Assembly: GCF_018588885.1 (NCBI RefSeq)
Contig: NZ_JAFFIW010000018.1
Span: forward strand, 59,209-123,208
Length of the DNA stretch: 64,000 bases
Reading direction: 5' to 3'
Origin: Mesorhizobium sp. dw_380
Lineage (GTDB): Bacteria > Pseudomonadota > Alphaproteobacteria > Rhizobiales > Rhizobiaceae
Part shown: positions 47,959 to 56,909 of the stretch, piece by piece
How the letters are laid out: each line of letters starts with the position of its first letter
Position numbering within the stretch: the stretch's first letter is position 1
Translations under genes and position numbers: made by a program
Notes under the pieces: model-generated
Databases searched by the model: none
What the model was told of the DNA's origin: nothing
What the model saw: only the letters and a program-made list of their open reading frames with translations

Positions 47959-48078
47959 CTCTTGTTTTGTTTCAGGCTTGAGAACGGCTCAGATCCAGGA
48001 GTGGCGCGGCAGCCTGATGTCGTGCAGTCGCCCACCGCATGGAATTTCCACCGCACCGCTGAACACACTTGCCGACAG

Positions 48079-48110
48079 CTGTGGAGCGCGGTGGTGACCG
48101 CGCTCCACAG
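48079..48110. terminator. Perfect 14-bp hairpin between two minus-strand genes
   Basis: CTGTGGAGCGCGGT and ACCGCGCTCCACAG pair fully around a GGTG loop. It lies just past the end of the APC permease gene and may terminate it or stabilise the RNA. No clear T-run follows on the minus strand. Confidence 0.6.
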
Positions 48111-48126
48111 ACCGCTCTGTCTTGGC

Positions 48127-49599
48127 TCAGTTCGCCGGCTCAACCGGGCTTGCCGCGGAGCCGATGAGGTCGGCTTCGATTTGCGCGAGCCGCGCCGGCG
48201 CGAGCTGACGCAGCGCCAGGAAATAGGCGACGCCGATCGCCAGGAACACGAGGAACACATAGGGCAGGATGTTGTATGGCCAGGCGGGCACCGGATAGAC
48301 GGTTCCGACGAGCGTGACGACCAGGAGGATCAACGCGATCGCCGCCGAGACGATGTGCCAGGGCCGCAATTCGCCACGGCGGCGAAGAAAAACCGGCGCG
48401 CCGATCGTCACGAGTCCATACGCCACCAGGAAGCCATAGGTGGCGATCGATCCGAGTATGCCGTAGGCGTCAAGGATCCCGTATCCCGCGATCGTCAGCG
48501 CCAGCGCAAAGATCAGCGCCACGATGCCGACCACGGTTACGGCGATATGCGGCGAGGCATGCGCCAGATGCGTCGCCCGTGCCGAATTGTGAAAGAGACC
48601 ATGGTGCGACAGCGTATAGAGCACGCGCGCGCCGGCATTGATACTGCCGAGAATGCAGGCAAAGAAACTGAGGGCTACACCTGCGGAAATCAGGATGCCG
48701 ATGAAGCCGCCACCAAAGGATTGCGCCAGCACGGTGAGCGGGGCATCGGATTTGTCGAGGCCCGGGTCGATGCCATGGAAGCCGGCCACAAGGCCGTATG
48801 AGCTGATGATGAAGATCAGGCCGACGCCGATGACGCTGGTGATCACGGCGCGCGGAATATAGCGCTGCGGCTGCTGGGATTCTGTTCCGAGCACGGTCGC
48901 GCTTTCGAAGCCGACAAAGCTGAAGAAGGCGAGGACGAGGCCAAGTCGCAATTCTTCAAAATGAACGTCCTGAAGTCCGGTTTGCGCCTGATCTGCAATC
49001 GATCCCCGGTGCGCGAAGAAGATGACGACGGTGAGCAGGATAAGGACGAGCGTGGTGAATTCGATGCCGAGGGTAACGCGGGTCGAAAGTTTGATATCGC
49101 GGTAGGCGAACCACCAGGCAATAACCAAAGCGACAACGCTGAGCGCAAGCACGACGCCGACGGCGCTCGCCTCGATGCCGATCTGGTGGGCGAAGGCCAG
49201 CGTCGTGCTCACCGTCCCAAGTATCACGGCCGACGCGGTGAAGACATAGCCGACAAGAAGCGCCCAGCCGGCGATGACGCCGACCAATGGACCAAGTCCA
49301 TGAGTCACGTAGATGTAGAGAGAGCCGGGCGTGGCGATCCGCTTGGAAAAGACATTGATCTGCAGCCCGACGATCAGCAGCGCGATCGTCGCGAAGACAT
49401 AGGCGAGCCAGGTGCCGTTGCCGGCAGTGGCGAACACAACAGGGATGACAAGGCCAGGCGTTCCAGAAGGAGCGATGGTGCCGATGGATTGGGCTACGAC
49501 TTCGGGAAAACTCAGATAGTTTCGACGCAAACCCGCACCCAGTGACGAGTCTGTCGCGACGCTTAATCCTGAATCCGACGGTGCTGAAATGGTGCTCAT
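48127..49599 (-). CDS. APC family amino acid permease
   Basis: A 490-residue inner-membrane secondary transporter with about 12 helices. The family start LSFPEVVAQSIGTIAPSGTP and the block RIATPGSLYIYVTHGLGPLV are typical of APC superfamily members. The C-terminal tail is polar. The start at 49599 (ATG AGC ACC) follows GGGGG. It is divergent from the dioxygenase at 50003. It adds a non-ABC route for amino-acid-like substrates. Confidence 0.9.
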   Translation of the reverse strand: MSTISAPSDSGLSVATDSSLGAGLRRNYLSFPEVVAQSIGTIAPSGTPGLVIPVVFATAGNGTWLAYVFATIALLIVGLQINVFSKRIATPGSLYIYVTHGLGPLVGVIAGWALLVGYVFTASAVILGTVSTTLAFAHQIGIEASAVGVVLALSVVALVIAWWFAYRDIKLSTRVTLGIEFTTLVLILLTVVIFFAHRGSIADQAQTGLQDVHFEELRLGLVLAFFSFVGFESATVLGTESQQPQRYIPRAVITSVIGVGLIFIISSYGLVAGFHGIDPGLDKSDAPLTVLAQSFGGGFIGILISAGVALSFFACILGSINAGARVLYTLSHHGLFHNSARATHLAHASPHIAVTVVGIVALIFALALTIAGYGILDAYGILGSIATYGFLVAYGLVTIGAPVFLRRRGELRPWHIVSAAIALILLVVTLVGTVYPVPAWPYNILPYVFLVFLAIGVAYFLALRQLAPARLAQIEADLIGSAASPVEPAN

Positions 49600-50002
49600 G
49601 ACCAACCCCCAAACGGCGCGATTGCCGCCTGATGGTGGTACGAAAGTCCACTAAGTCGGTAAACAAAGGAGATTTTAAAGAATCAGCGCTTATTGTAACG
49701 GCGTTGCGTCTTTTGACGCTTTGCCGAAATGCGCGCCGACTATGCGCGCGCGCTGGCTGCTGTTCCAGGCCTCTCCTGGGAGCGCGGCCGCGAGCAGGTC
49801 AACCGGACGGCCGCGGAATAGGCGTCGGCCTGGTACCGGTCACAAATCAAAATCTACTAATTTTATAGAATTAACAAAAAACGTCTGTCGAGCTAGCACG
49901 GACGATACGTGAATTTCCTCACCTGTCGCGGAAAGGGATGGTGTTTTCTTTGTTTCCGCGGTCGGCGGTGCGACGCTTCGACTACCAAACGAGAGGGTCG
50001 AA
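49600..50002. other. AT-rich divergent promoter region
   Basis: About 400 bp between the APC permease and the dioxygenase. The second half is AT-rich (around 49845-49885) and holds a motif shared with 55766-55789. No gene is supportable. Confidence 0.5.
49851..49874. promoter_or_regulatory. Shared promoter motif, site 1
   Basis: ATCTAC...TTATAGAATTAAC: a CTA-N9-TAG core (49854-49868) followed by a TTAAC tail. It matches site 2 at 55766-55789 in 19 of 24 aligned bases. It lies 129 bp before the dioxygenase start. Confidence 0.55.
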
Positions 50003-51052
50003 ATGAGCAGTACTGCCGACAAGAGAACAATCCCGGTGCTGGATTTTTCTCGTTACGAAGCCGATCCGGCTTCCCGCAAGGAGTTCATCGAGGGGCTGCG
50101 GCGCGCCGCACGCGACGTCGGCTTCTTCTACCTGACTGGACATGGCATTCCGCAATCGCTCATCGACGATGTGCTTCACGCGTCGCGGCGTTTCTTTGCT
50201 CTGCCTGACAAGGACAAGCTCCAGATCGAAATGGTCAACTCGCCGCATTTCCGTGGCTACAACCGTGTCGGCCAGGAGCTGACAAAGGGCCAGAGGGACT
50301 GGCGCGAACAGGTCGACATTGGCTCGGAAGCGCCGGCGCTGCCGCGCAATGGCAAACTGCCGGCATGGACGCGCTTGCAGGGGCCCAACCAATGGCCAAG
50401 CGCCTTGCCGGAATTGAAGCCGCTGCTGCTCGAGTGGCAGGATCGCCTCACCGACCTTTCGACGCGGCTGCTGAAGGCATTCGCTATTGTCCTGGAGCAG
50501 GACGAGAACGCGTTCGAGACCATCTATGCCGGCACGCCGAACCACCTCATCAAGATCATCCGCTATCCCGGCCGTGACGCGACTGAAAGCGAGCAGGGCG
50601 TCGGCGCCCACAAGGACAGCGGCTTCCTCACGCTTCTGCTGCAGGAAAAGCAGAAAGGCTTGCAGGTCGAAGCCGATGGCGACTGGATCGACGCCGAGCC
50701 GCGCGTCGGCACCTTTGTCGTCAACATCGGCGAGCTCCTGGAGATGGCGACCGATGGCTGTCTGAAGGCTACCGTGCATCGGGTCGTCACGCCACCCGCC
50801 GGCACCGACCGGCTGTCGGTCGCCTTCTTCCTTGGCGCTCCTTTCGATGCCGAGATACCCCTGCTTGATCTGGCTCCGCACCTGAAGGCGCAGGCGAACG
50901 GGGTCACCCGCGACCCCCAGAATCCGCTCTACCGCAACTCCGGGCAGAACGCGCTGAAAAGCCGGCTGCGCTCGCATCCCGATGTCGCGCGGCGCCATCA
51001 CGCCGATCTCATAGCCACCCAGGCCCGCGCTGAGGTCGCGCCGTTTGCCTGA
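50003..51052 (+). CDS. Isopenicillin N synthase-like 2-oxoglutarate/Fe(II) oxygenase
   Basis: A 349-residue dioxygenase-fold enzyme. The N-terminal block AARDVGFFYLTGHGIPQSLI is that of the DIOX_N region. The iron ligands appear as His and Asp in GVGAHKDSGFLTLLLQ and His in TVHRVVTP, and Arg in RLSVAFFL can bind the 2-oxo acid. It begins an operon with the sulfhydrylase-like gene. A role in oxidising an organosulfur compound is inferred from context. The start at 50003 follows a GAGAGGG site. Confidence 0.9.
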   Translation: MSSTADKRTIPVLDFSRYEADPASRKEFIEGLRRAARDVGFFYLTGHGIPQSLIDDVLHASRRFFALPDKDKLQIEMVNSPHFRGYNRVGQELTKGQRDWREQVDIGSEAPALPRNGKLPAWTRLQGPNQWPSALPELKPLLLEWQDRLTDLSTRLLKAFAIVLEQDENAFETIYAGTPNHLIKIIRYPGRDATESEQGVGAHKDSGFLTLLLQEKQKGLQVEADGDWIDAEPRVGTFVVNIGELLEMATDGCLKATVHRVVTPPAGTDRLSVAFFLGAPFDAEIPLLDLAPHLKAQANGVTRDPQNPLYRNSGQNALKSRLRSHPDVARRHHADLIATQARAEVAPFA

Positions 51053-51083
51053 TGGCACCAACAAACACAGGAGGAACGACCCC

Positions 51084-52409
51084 ATGACGCTCGAAAATCT
51101 CTCTCCCGAGACCCTCGCTCTCCACGGCGGCTCCTGGCGGGCCGATCCCACCAACGGCGCGGTCGCAGTGCCCATCTACCAGACGACGTCCTATCAGTTC
51201 CAGGATACCGGCCATGCCGACCGGCTGTTTGCGCTCGACGAGATCGGCCACATCTACACGCGGGTCTCGAACCCGACGCAGGATGCGCTGGAGACCCGCA
51301 TCGCGGCACTGGAAGGCGGTGCTGCTGCCCTGCTGCTCTCCTCCGGCCAGGCGGCCTCGGCCTATTCGGTGCTGAACCTTGCCGGCGCGGGCGACAACAT
51401 CGTCTCAGCCACCGATCTCTATGGCGGCACCTGGGCCTTGTTTGCCGCCACGCTGAAGCATCTCGGCGTGGAAGTGCGGTTCGTCGATCCGTCCGATCCG
51501 GAGAATTTCCGCCGCGCCACCGACGCACGCACGCGCGCCTACTATGCTGAGTCGCTGCCCAACCCGAAGCTGCAGGTATTCCCGATCAAGGAAGTCGCAG
51601 ACATCGGCCGGTCGCTCGGCGTGCCGCTGATCGTCGACAACACCGCGGCACCTCTCAGCATCAGGCCATTCGATCATGGCGCCGCGGTCGTGGTCTATTC
51701 GGCGACCAAATACATTGGCGGCCATGGCACCTCGATCGGCGGCATCGTCATCGACGGCGGCAACTTCCCGTGGGAAGACCATGCTGAGCGCTTCCCGACG
51801 CTGAACCAGCCCGATCCAAGCTATCATGGCAAGGTCTGGGTCGAAGCCGCCAAGCCGCTCGGGCCGGTGGCCTACGTGCTGCGCATCCGCACTGTGCTTT
51901 TGCGCGACGTCGGTGCGGCGATCAGCCCGTTCAATGCCTTCCAGCTGCTGCAGGGGTTGGAGACCCTGCCATTGCGCATCCGCCAGCACAATGAGAACGC
52001 CATCAAGGTGGCGGAGTATCTGCGCGGGCATCCGAAGATCAGCAATGTTATCTTCCCGCGCTACCAGACAGGCGAGAGCAAGCGTCGGGCCGACGCCTAT
52101 TTCCGGCAAGGCAACTACGGTGCACTGGTTGGCTTTGAATTGAAGGATGGCCGCGAGGCGGGACGGTCCTTCATCAACGGACTGAAGTTGCTCTACCACG
52201 TCGCCAATATCGGCGATGCTCGCTCGCTGGCGATCCATCCATCGACCACGACCCATTCGCAGCTGTCGCCCGAAGAGCAACTCGCGACCGGAGTGACGCC
52301 TGGCTATGTCAGGCTTTCCATCGGTATCGAACATCCAGACGACATCATCCGCGATCTCGATCAGGCGCTCGATCAGGCCGTTGGCGATCACGAGTTGAAG
52401 GCCGCATAG
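51084..52409 (+). CDS. O-acetylhomoserine sulfhydrylase-like PLP enzyme
   Basis: A 441-residue Cys/Met-metabolism PLP enzyme. It starts LSPETLALHGGSWRADPTNG AV, typical for O-acetyl-L-homoserine sulfhydrylase, and has the PLP lysine in VVYSATKYIGGHG. The active-site end HPSTTTHSQLSPEEQ is present. It would fix sulfide or a thiol onto O-acetylhomoserine to give homocysteine or a methionine analogue. Good ribosome site GGAGGAACG before 51084. The nearby methyltransferase (37967) can finish methionine. Confidence 0.9.
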   Translation: MTLENLSPETLALHGGSWRADPTNGAVAVPIYQTTSYQFQDTGHADRLFALDEIGHIYTRVSNPTQDALETRIAALEGGAAALLLSSGQAASAYSVLNLAGAGDNIVSATDLYGGTWALFAATLKHLGVEVRFVDPSDPENFRRATDARTRAYYAESLPNPKLQVFPIKEVADIGRSLGVPLIVDNTAAPLSIRPFDHGAAVVVYSATKYIGGHGTSIGGIVIDGGNFPWEDHAERFPTLNQPDPSYHGKVWVEAAKPLGPVAYVLRIRTVLLRDVGAAISPFNAFQLLQGLETLPLRIRQHNENAIKVAEYLRGHPKISNVIFPRYQTGESKRRADAYFRQGNYGALVGFELKDGREAGRSFINGLKLLYHVANIGDARSLAIHPSTTTHSQLSPEEQLATGVTPGYVRLSIGIEHPDDIIRDLDQALDQAVGDHELKAA

Positions 52410-52466
52410 GCATCTGCCGGCGAACGGATTGCCGGCGACAATTTCACCAGATGACAGGAGGGGATT

Positions 52467-53495
52467 ATGACCACAAGCAGAAGAACCACATCGAAGATTT
52501 CACGGCGCGGCATACTGCGCGCTGCAGGCGCACTCGGGGTTGGCGCCGCTGCTGTCGGCTTGCTCGCCAGGCCGACAAGCTACGCGATTGCCGGCAATGC
52601 CACCAAGGTGCGGCTGTCGTGGACTGAATTCGCGGCCTGCCATTCGCCGATCGCCTTCGCTTTGTCGAAGGGCATCTATGCCAAGCATGATCTCGATATC
52701 GATCTCTACTACCAGGGCGCCAGCGGCCAGACGCTGATCCAGTCGATTGCCACCAACAAGACTGACGCCGGTGCCGGCCTGCTCTACGACTGGGTTAAGC
52801 CGCTGGAGCAGGGGCTGGACGTCAAGCTCTTCGTCGGCTCGCATGGTGGTTGCACAAGGCTATTGGCGTCGACGGCCTCCGGCGTCACCACGCTCGAAGG
52901 CCTGAAGGGCAAGACCATCGTCTCCTACGACGTCGCCAGCCCGCCAAAGCATTCCTTCCAGGTTGCTTTGGCCAAAGCCGGTCTCGACCCGAACAACGAC
53001 GTCAACTGGACCAACGTGCCCTTCGATCTCGTCGGCGAGACGGTCGGCAAAGGCCAGGCGGATGCGCTGGCACATCTCGATCCGTGGGCCTATGCCCACA
53101 AGAAGAAGTTCGACCTGGTGGAAGTCGCCAACACGCAAACCGGCTCCTTCGAGGGGGCGGTCTGCTGTGTGCTCGGCGTCAATTCGGCTTTCCTCGACGC
53201 CAACAAGGATGCCATACGGCGGTTGGCCGAGGCCGATATCGAGATACACGAATATGCCTCGGCGCATCCCGACGAGGTGGCAAAATGGTTCGTCGACAAT
53301 CTCAACCCCGGTTTCCCCTTCGAGGATATCCGCGACGAGATTTCCTCATGGGTGCTGCACTACCATCCGGTCGGCAAGGACCTGCAGGATCAGGTGAAGC
53401 ATGCCGCCGCGGATCTGGCCTTGATCAAGGTCCTCGATCCCACCACCGACCCGGCGGAACTGGCGCAGCGGGTGACGGTCGACATTCTCGCCTGA
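52467..53495 (+). CDS. Sulfonate/nitrate/taurine-type ABC substrate-binding protein
   Basis: A 342-residue periplasmic protein of the SsuA/TauA class. A twin-arginine signal (KISRRGILRAAGALGVGAAA) precedes the mature protein. The mature part reads VRLSWTEFAACHSPIAFALS KGIYAKHDLD with a later GLKGKTIVSYDVASPPKHSF, typical of the NMT1/THI5-like fold. It precedes a matching permease and ATPase. Confidence 0.9.
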   Translation: MTTSRRTTSKISRRGILRAAGALGVGAAAVGLLARPTSYAIAGNATKVRLSWTEFAACHSPIAFALSKGIYAKHDLDIDLYYQGASGQTLIQSIATNKTDAGAGLLYDWVKPLEQGLDVKLFVGSHGGCTRLLASTASGVTTLEGLKGKTIVSYDVASPPKHSFQVALAKAGLDPNNDVNWTNVPFDLVGETVGKGQADALAHLDPWAYAHKKKFDLVEVANTQTGSFEGAVCCVLGVNSAFLDANKDAIRRLAEADIEIHEYASAHPDEVAKWFVDNLNPGFPFEDIRDEISSWVLHYHPVGKDLQDQVKHAAADLALIKVLDPTTDPAELAQRVTVDILA

Positions 53496-53508
53496 CGGGA
53501 CTCGCCTG

Positions 53509-54510
53509 GTGAGTGCAGCGGTCGACAAGGATACAGAAGGCAAAGGCGTTTCGTCCGCTTTTGCCAGTTCGGTGTGGAAGCACGGGTTTTACGCGGCCGC
53601 TGCCTGGTTGCTTGCGGCCGTCGTGACGGTGGCATTTCCCGATGTCGTGCCTTGGGGCAGCCGCGACGTCTTTGTCGCGCTCTTGGTCGCCGGTGCCGTC
53701 GTGTTGGCAGGCCTCGCCTTCGGCGTCGAAAAGCTCGGCGGCTTCGGTCGTGGGCTGATCCACTACGGCCCCTGGCTGGTTGCGCTAGGCTTGTGGTTCG
53801 CGCTGTGGGAGTTGATCACGGCCAAGTTTGGCTGGATGCCGAAGCCGTTCTTCTCGCCACCGCACGGCCTGATGCATGTCTACATCGTCGACTGGCAACG
53901 CATCCTCATCTGTATTGCCTATACAGCGCGGCTCTGGTCGATCGGTTTTTTCAGCGGCATCATTGTCGGCTTCATCGGCGGCGTGGCACTCGGCTGGTCG
54001 AAGACCTTCGCCTATTGGGGCATGCCCATCCTGAAGCTGATCGGCCCGGTGCCGGCGAGCGCCTGGATCCCGGCGACGTTCTTCCTGTTCCCGACCACGT
54101 TCCAGGCCAGCCTGTTCCTGGTCGCGCTTGCGTCGGGCATACCGGTGGCGATCCTGACCGCCTCGGGCGTCAACTCGGTCAACCGCTCCTTCTACGACGT
54201 GGCACGCACGCTTGGCGCCAGCAGCCGCTATCTGGTGCTGCGCGTCGCGATACCTGCCACTCTGCCGCACGTCTTCGTCGGCCTGTTCATGGGGCTTTAC
54301 TATTCCTTCGCCGTTCTGGTGGTCGCCGAAATGCTCGGCGCCAAATACGGCATGGGCTGGTACCTGCAGTTCCAGACTGCCTATTCGGCCTATGCCAACG
54401 TCTATGCCATGCTGATCGTCATGGCGCTGCTTTGCTCCGGTCTGGTCAAGCTGCTTTTCGTCGTGCGCGACCGGTTGCTCGGCTGGCAGAAGGGGGTCGT
54501 GCAATGGTAG
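53509..54510 (+). CDS. Sulfonate/taurine-type ABC permease
   Basis: A 333-residue permease with two extra N-terminal helices before the usual SsuC/TauC core (WSIGFFSGIIVGFIGGVALG, EAA loop ARTLGASSRYLVLRVAIPAT). The start is GTG at 53509, 14 nt after the binding-protein stop. It overlaps the ATPase gene by 7 nt. Confidence 0.9.
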   Translation: MSAAVDKDTEGKGVSSAFASSVWKHGFYAAAAWLLAAVVTVAFPDVVPWGSRDVFVALLVAGAVVLAGLAFGVEKLGGFGRGLIHYGPWLVALGLWFALWELITAKFGWMPKPFFSPPHGLMHVYIVDWQRILICIAYTARLWSIGFFSGIIVGFIGGVALGWSKTFAYWGMPILKLIGPVPASAWIPATFFLFPTTFQASLFLVALASGIPVAILTASGVNSVNRSFYDVARTLGASSRYLVLRVAIPATLPHVFVGLFMGLYYSFAVLVVAEMLGAKYGMGWYLQFQTAYSAYANVYAMLIVMALLCSGLVKLLFVVRDRLLGWQKGVVQW

Positions 54511-55295
54511 CCACCGTCGCCGTTCGCGCCGTATCCGAAAACGCGGCCGGTCTCGCCGTCGATTTCCGAGGCGTCTCGCATCAATACGATCTGGATGGAC
54601 AGCCCTTGCCGGTTCTGCGGCAGATCGATCTGGCCGTTGCGCCAGGCGAGTTCGTGGCGCTGCTTGGGCCCTCCGGCTGCGGCAAGTCGACCTTGCTTCG
54701 GTTGGCGGCAGGGCTGGAAAGGCCAACCACCGGCGATGTGCTGGCGGACCAGGCAATCGTCACCAGACCGGATCCATCGCGCCTGCTGGTGTTCTAGGAT
54801 CCAACCCTGTTTCCGTGGCGGACCGTGCGCGACAACGTCGCCATTGGACCGGAAGCGCGTGGCGTGCTGGCGGGCAGCCAGAAACGGATCGACGACGCGC
54901 TTCGCCTGGTCAAGCTGGAGGCCTTCGCCTCAGCCTTTCCGCACCAGCTGTCCGGCGGCATGGCGCAACGTGCTGCGCTGGCACGCGCCCTGGTCAACGA
55001 CCCGCATTTGCTGCTGCTCGACGAGCCGCTGGGACGGCTGGATTCGCTCACGCGGCTGACCATGCAGGACGAGCTTTTGTCGCTCTGGCGGCAAGCCGGC
55101 TACACGGTCATCCTCGTCACGCATGATGTCGAGGAAGCGCTGCTGCTCTCCGAGCGCGTCATCGTGCTGACCGAACGTCCGGCACGGATCAAGGCAGAGG
55201 TTGCTGTCGACCTGCCCTATCCGCGGCGACGCGACGATCCGCGCATCGTCGCCCAACGCCAGCACATCCTCGAGATACTCGGGTTCTCCACATGA
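54504..55295 (+). pseudogene. Sulfonate-type ABC ATPase interrupted by an amber codon
   Basis: The frame encodes a 263-residue SsuB/TauB-type ATPase, with Walker A GPSGCGKST, signature LSGGMAQRAALARAL, Walker B LLLLDEP and His in VTHDVEE. Codon 98 (54795-54797) is TAG in RLLVF-stop-DPTLFPWRT, exactly where the Q-loop glutamine (CAG) belongs. One C-to-T change explains it. Everything after the stop is conserved and in frame, so the lesion is recent, an assembly error, or suppressed. No restart ATG with a ribosome site is visible. Confidence 0.85.
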
Positions 55296-55615
55296 GCGAA
55301 AATGCTTCGGTCACGAAACAGTTTTCGCTGCGCTGGCTGGAGGCGGTGGGAATTGTGCTGACGCTTGTCGCTCTCGTCTGGTGGGCGATCGTCTATGCGC
55401 AGGTCATGTCGAACACCGGCTTTCCGATAGAACGCACGCTGCCATGCCTGCTGCGGACATCGGACCGCTGCTCGCTCGCCATGTCGCTTTGCAAGAGCTG
55501 GCACGTCCTCGGCATCAAGCGCTATTCGCCGGAACTGCTGTGGGCTGGAGCGGTCGTTTCCAGTCTCGCGCTTCTCCTGGGCGGCTTCATGCAAAATCCC
55601 GGACAGGGAAAATAG
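55292..55615 (+). CDS. Small membrane protein of unknown function (107 aa)
   Basis: The ATG overlaps the ATPase stop (ATGA), so translation is coupled. The protein has two hydrophobic segments (VGIVLTLVALVWWAIVYAQV and LLWAGAVVSSLALLLGGFM) separated by a loop with several cysteines (LPCLLRTSDRCSLAMSLCKS). I do not recognise the family. Position suggests an accessory part of the sulfonate-type importer. Cysteine-rich loop is probably periplasmic. Confidence 0.7.
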   Translation: MSENASVTKQFSLRWLEAVGIVLTLVALVWWAIVYAQVMSNTGFPIERTLPCLLRTSDRCSLAMSLCKSWHVLGIKRYSPELLWAGAVVSSLALLLGGFMQNPGQGK

Positions 55616-55765
55616 CCAGCTCAAAGCTCGAACTCCCTGTGTCCCAGGAGCGCGTCTTTTTCCGCGATAGTCCATTCGGAAGCAGGCGGTGCGCATTCGC
55701 CGCCAATGCGCAATTTCGAGGCAAACTGCTTTCCCGGCAGGCAGGAAATTGGATCGACATTCCTT

Positions 55766-55789
55766 AGTCTACAAAAATTATAGAGTTAA
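55766..55789. promoter_or_regulatory. Shared promoter motif, site 2
   Basis: GTCTAC...TTATAGAGTTAAC: a CTA-N9-TAG core (55769-55783) with the same TTAAC tail as site 1. It lies 74 bp before the amino-acid binding-protein gene, within a gap of about 250 bp. Likely a LysR-type operator or a promoter element. Confidence 0.55.
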
Positions 55790-55862
55790 CTTCGAAACAG
55801 TCGAACAGGGCGGGGGACGTCCGCCATCGACTGACAATGATGAACCTCAGGAGTTGACTGAC

Positions 55863-56897
55863 ATGACGATTGCAATTCGGCCTGGCGCCGGCTGGAGGGC
55901 GGCCCTGGCGATGACGCTGGTGGTGGCGGCGGGTTTCTTTACGACCGCGACCAATGCGGGCCCGACACTCGACAAGATCAAGGAGCGCGGCTCCATCAAG
56001 GTCGGTGTCGGCACGACGCCGGGCTTTTTCTCGCCGGACAGCAACGGTCGCTGGCAGGGTTTCTTCGCCGATTACGGCCGTGCCCTGGCGATCACCGTCT
56101 TCGGTGATCCAGAGAAGGTGGAATTCACCAATTCCTCGCCGCAGCAGCGTTTGCCGGCGCTACAGTCTGGCGAATTCGATGTGCTGCTTTCCGGCGTGAC
56201 GGTGACCATCACGCGCGCCTTCCAGCTTGGCTTCCATTTCGGCCCGACGGTTTTCTATGACGGACAAGGCATCCTGGTGCGCAAGGATCTCGGTGTGACC
56301 AAGGCGGCCGATCTCGACGGCGCCACGATCGGCGTCCAGAGCGGCACGACCGGCGAATTGAACATCGCCGACTTCTTCCGCAAGACCGGCAAGAAGTTCA
56401 CGCCGGTGACGATCGAGGACACCAACGAGTTCACCAACGCACTGGAGTCGGGTCGCGTCGACGCTATCACGCAGGACTCGTCCGATCTTGTCGGCAAACG
56501 CACGCAACTGAAGAAACCGGACGACTACATCATCCTGCCTGAGCGTCTTTCGAAGGAACCGCTTGCACCGGCGATTGCCGGCGGGGACGACCGCTGGCTC
56601 GAAATCGTCAATTGGACGGTCAATGCAACTATCCAGGCCGAGGAATGGGGTATCACCAGCAAGAACATCGACGACTTCCTCAAGTCGCCTGACCCGGCCA
56701 TCCAGCGCTTCCTCGGCGTCGATCCGTCGCTCGCGCAGGCGATCGGCCTCGATCCGAAATGGGCTTATAACATCATCAAGACCGTCGGCAATTACGGTGA
56801 GATCTACGACCGGAACCTGAAGCCGCTCGGCTGGGAGCGCGGCTATAACGGACTGTGGACCAACGGCGGTCTGCTCTATTCGCCGCCATTCCGCTAA
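55863..56897 (+). CDS. General amino acid-type ABC substrate-binding protein (AapJ-like)
   Basis: A 344-residue periplasmic protein of the AapJ/BztA class. Signal peptide (AALAMTLVVAAGFFTTATNA-GP) is clear. The blocks LDKIKERGSIKVGVGTTPGF and GRWQGFFADYGRALAITVFG are typical of the class, and the length is that of AapJ. The start at 55863 was chosen over the longer frame to 55689. Two permeases follow, without an ATPase. Confidence 0.9.
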   Translation: MTIAIRPGAGWRAALAMTLVVAAGFFTTATNAGPTLDKIKERGSIKVGVGTTPGFFSPDSNGRWQGFFADYGRALAITVFGDPEKVEFTNSSPQQRLPALQSGEFDVLLSGVTVTITRAFQLGFHFGPTVFYDGQGILVRKDLGVTKAADLDGATIGVQSGTTGELNIADFFRKTGKKFTPVTIEDTNEFTNALESGRVDAITQDSSDLVGKRTQLKKPDDYIILPERLSKEPLAPAIAGGDDRWLEIVNWTVNATIQAEEWGITSKNIDDFLKSPDPAIQRFLGVDPSLAQAIGLDPKWAYNIIKTVGNYGEIYDRNLKPLGWERGYNGLWTNGGLLYSPPFR

Positions 56898-56909
56898 GAC
56901 ACGTCATCC

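Noticed and set aside
53574..54797. 407-aa frame ending at the amber codon
   Set aside because: The first two thirds read the permease gene in the wrong frame; only the end from 54504 belongs to the ATPase.
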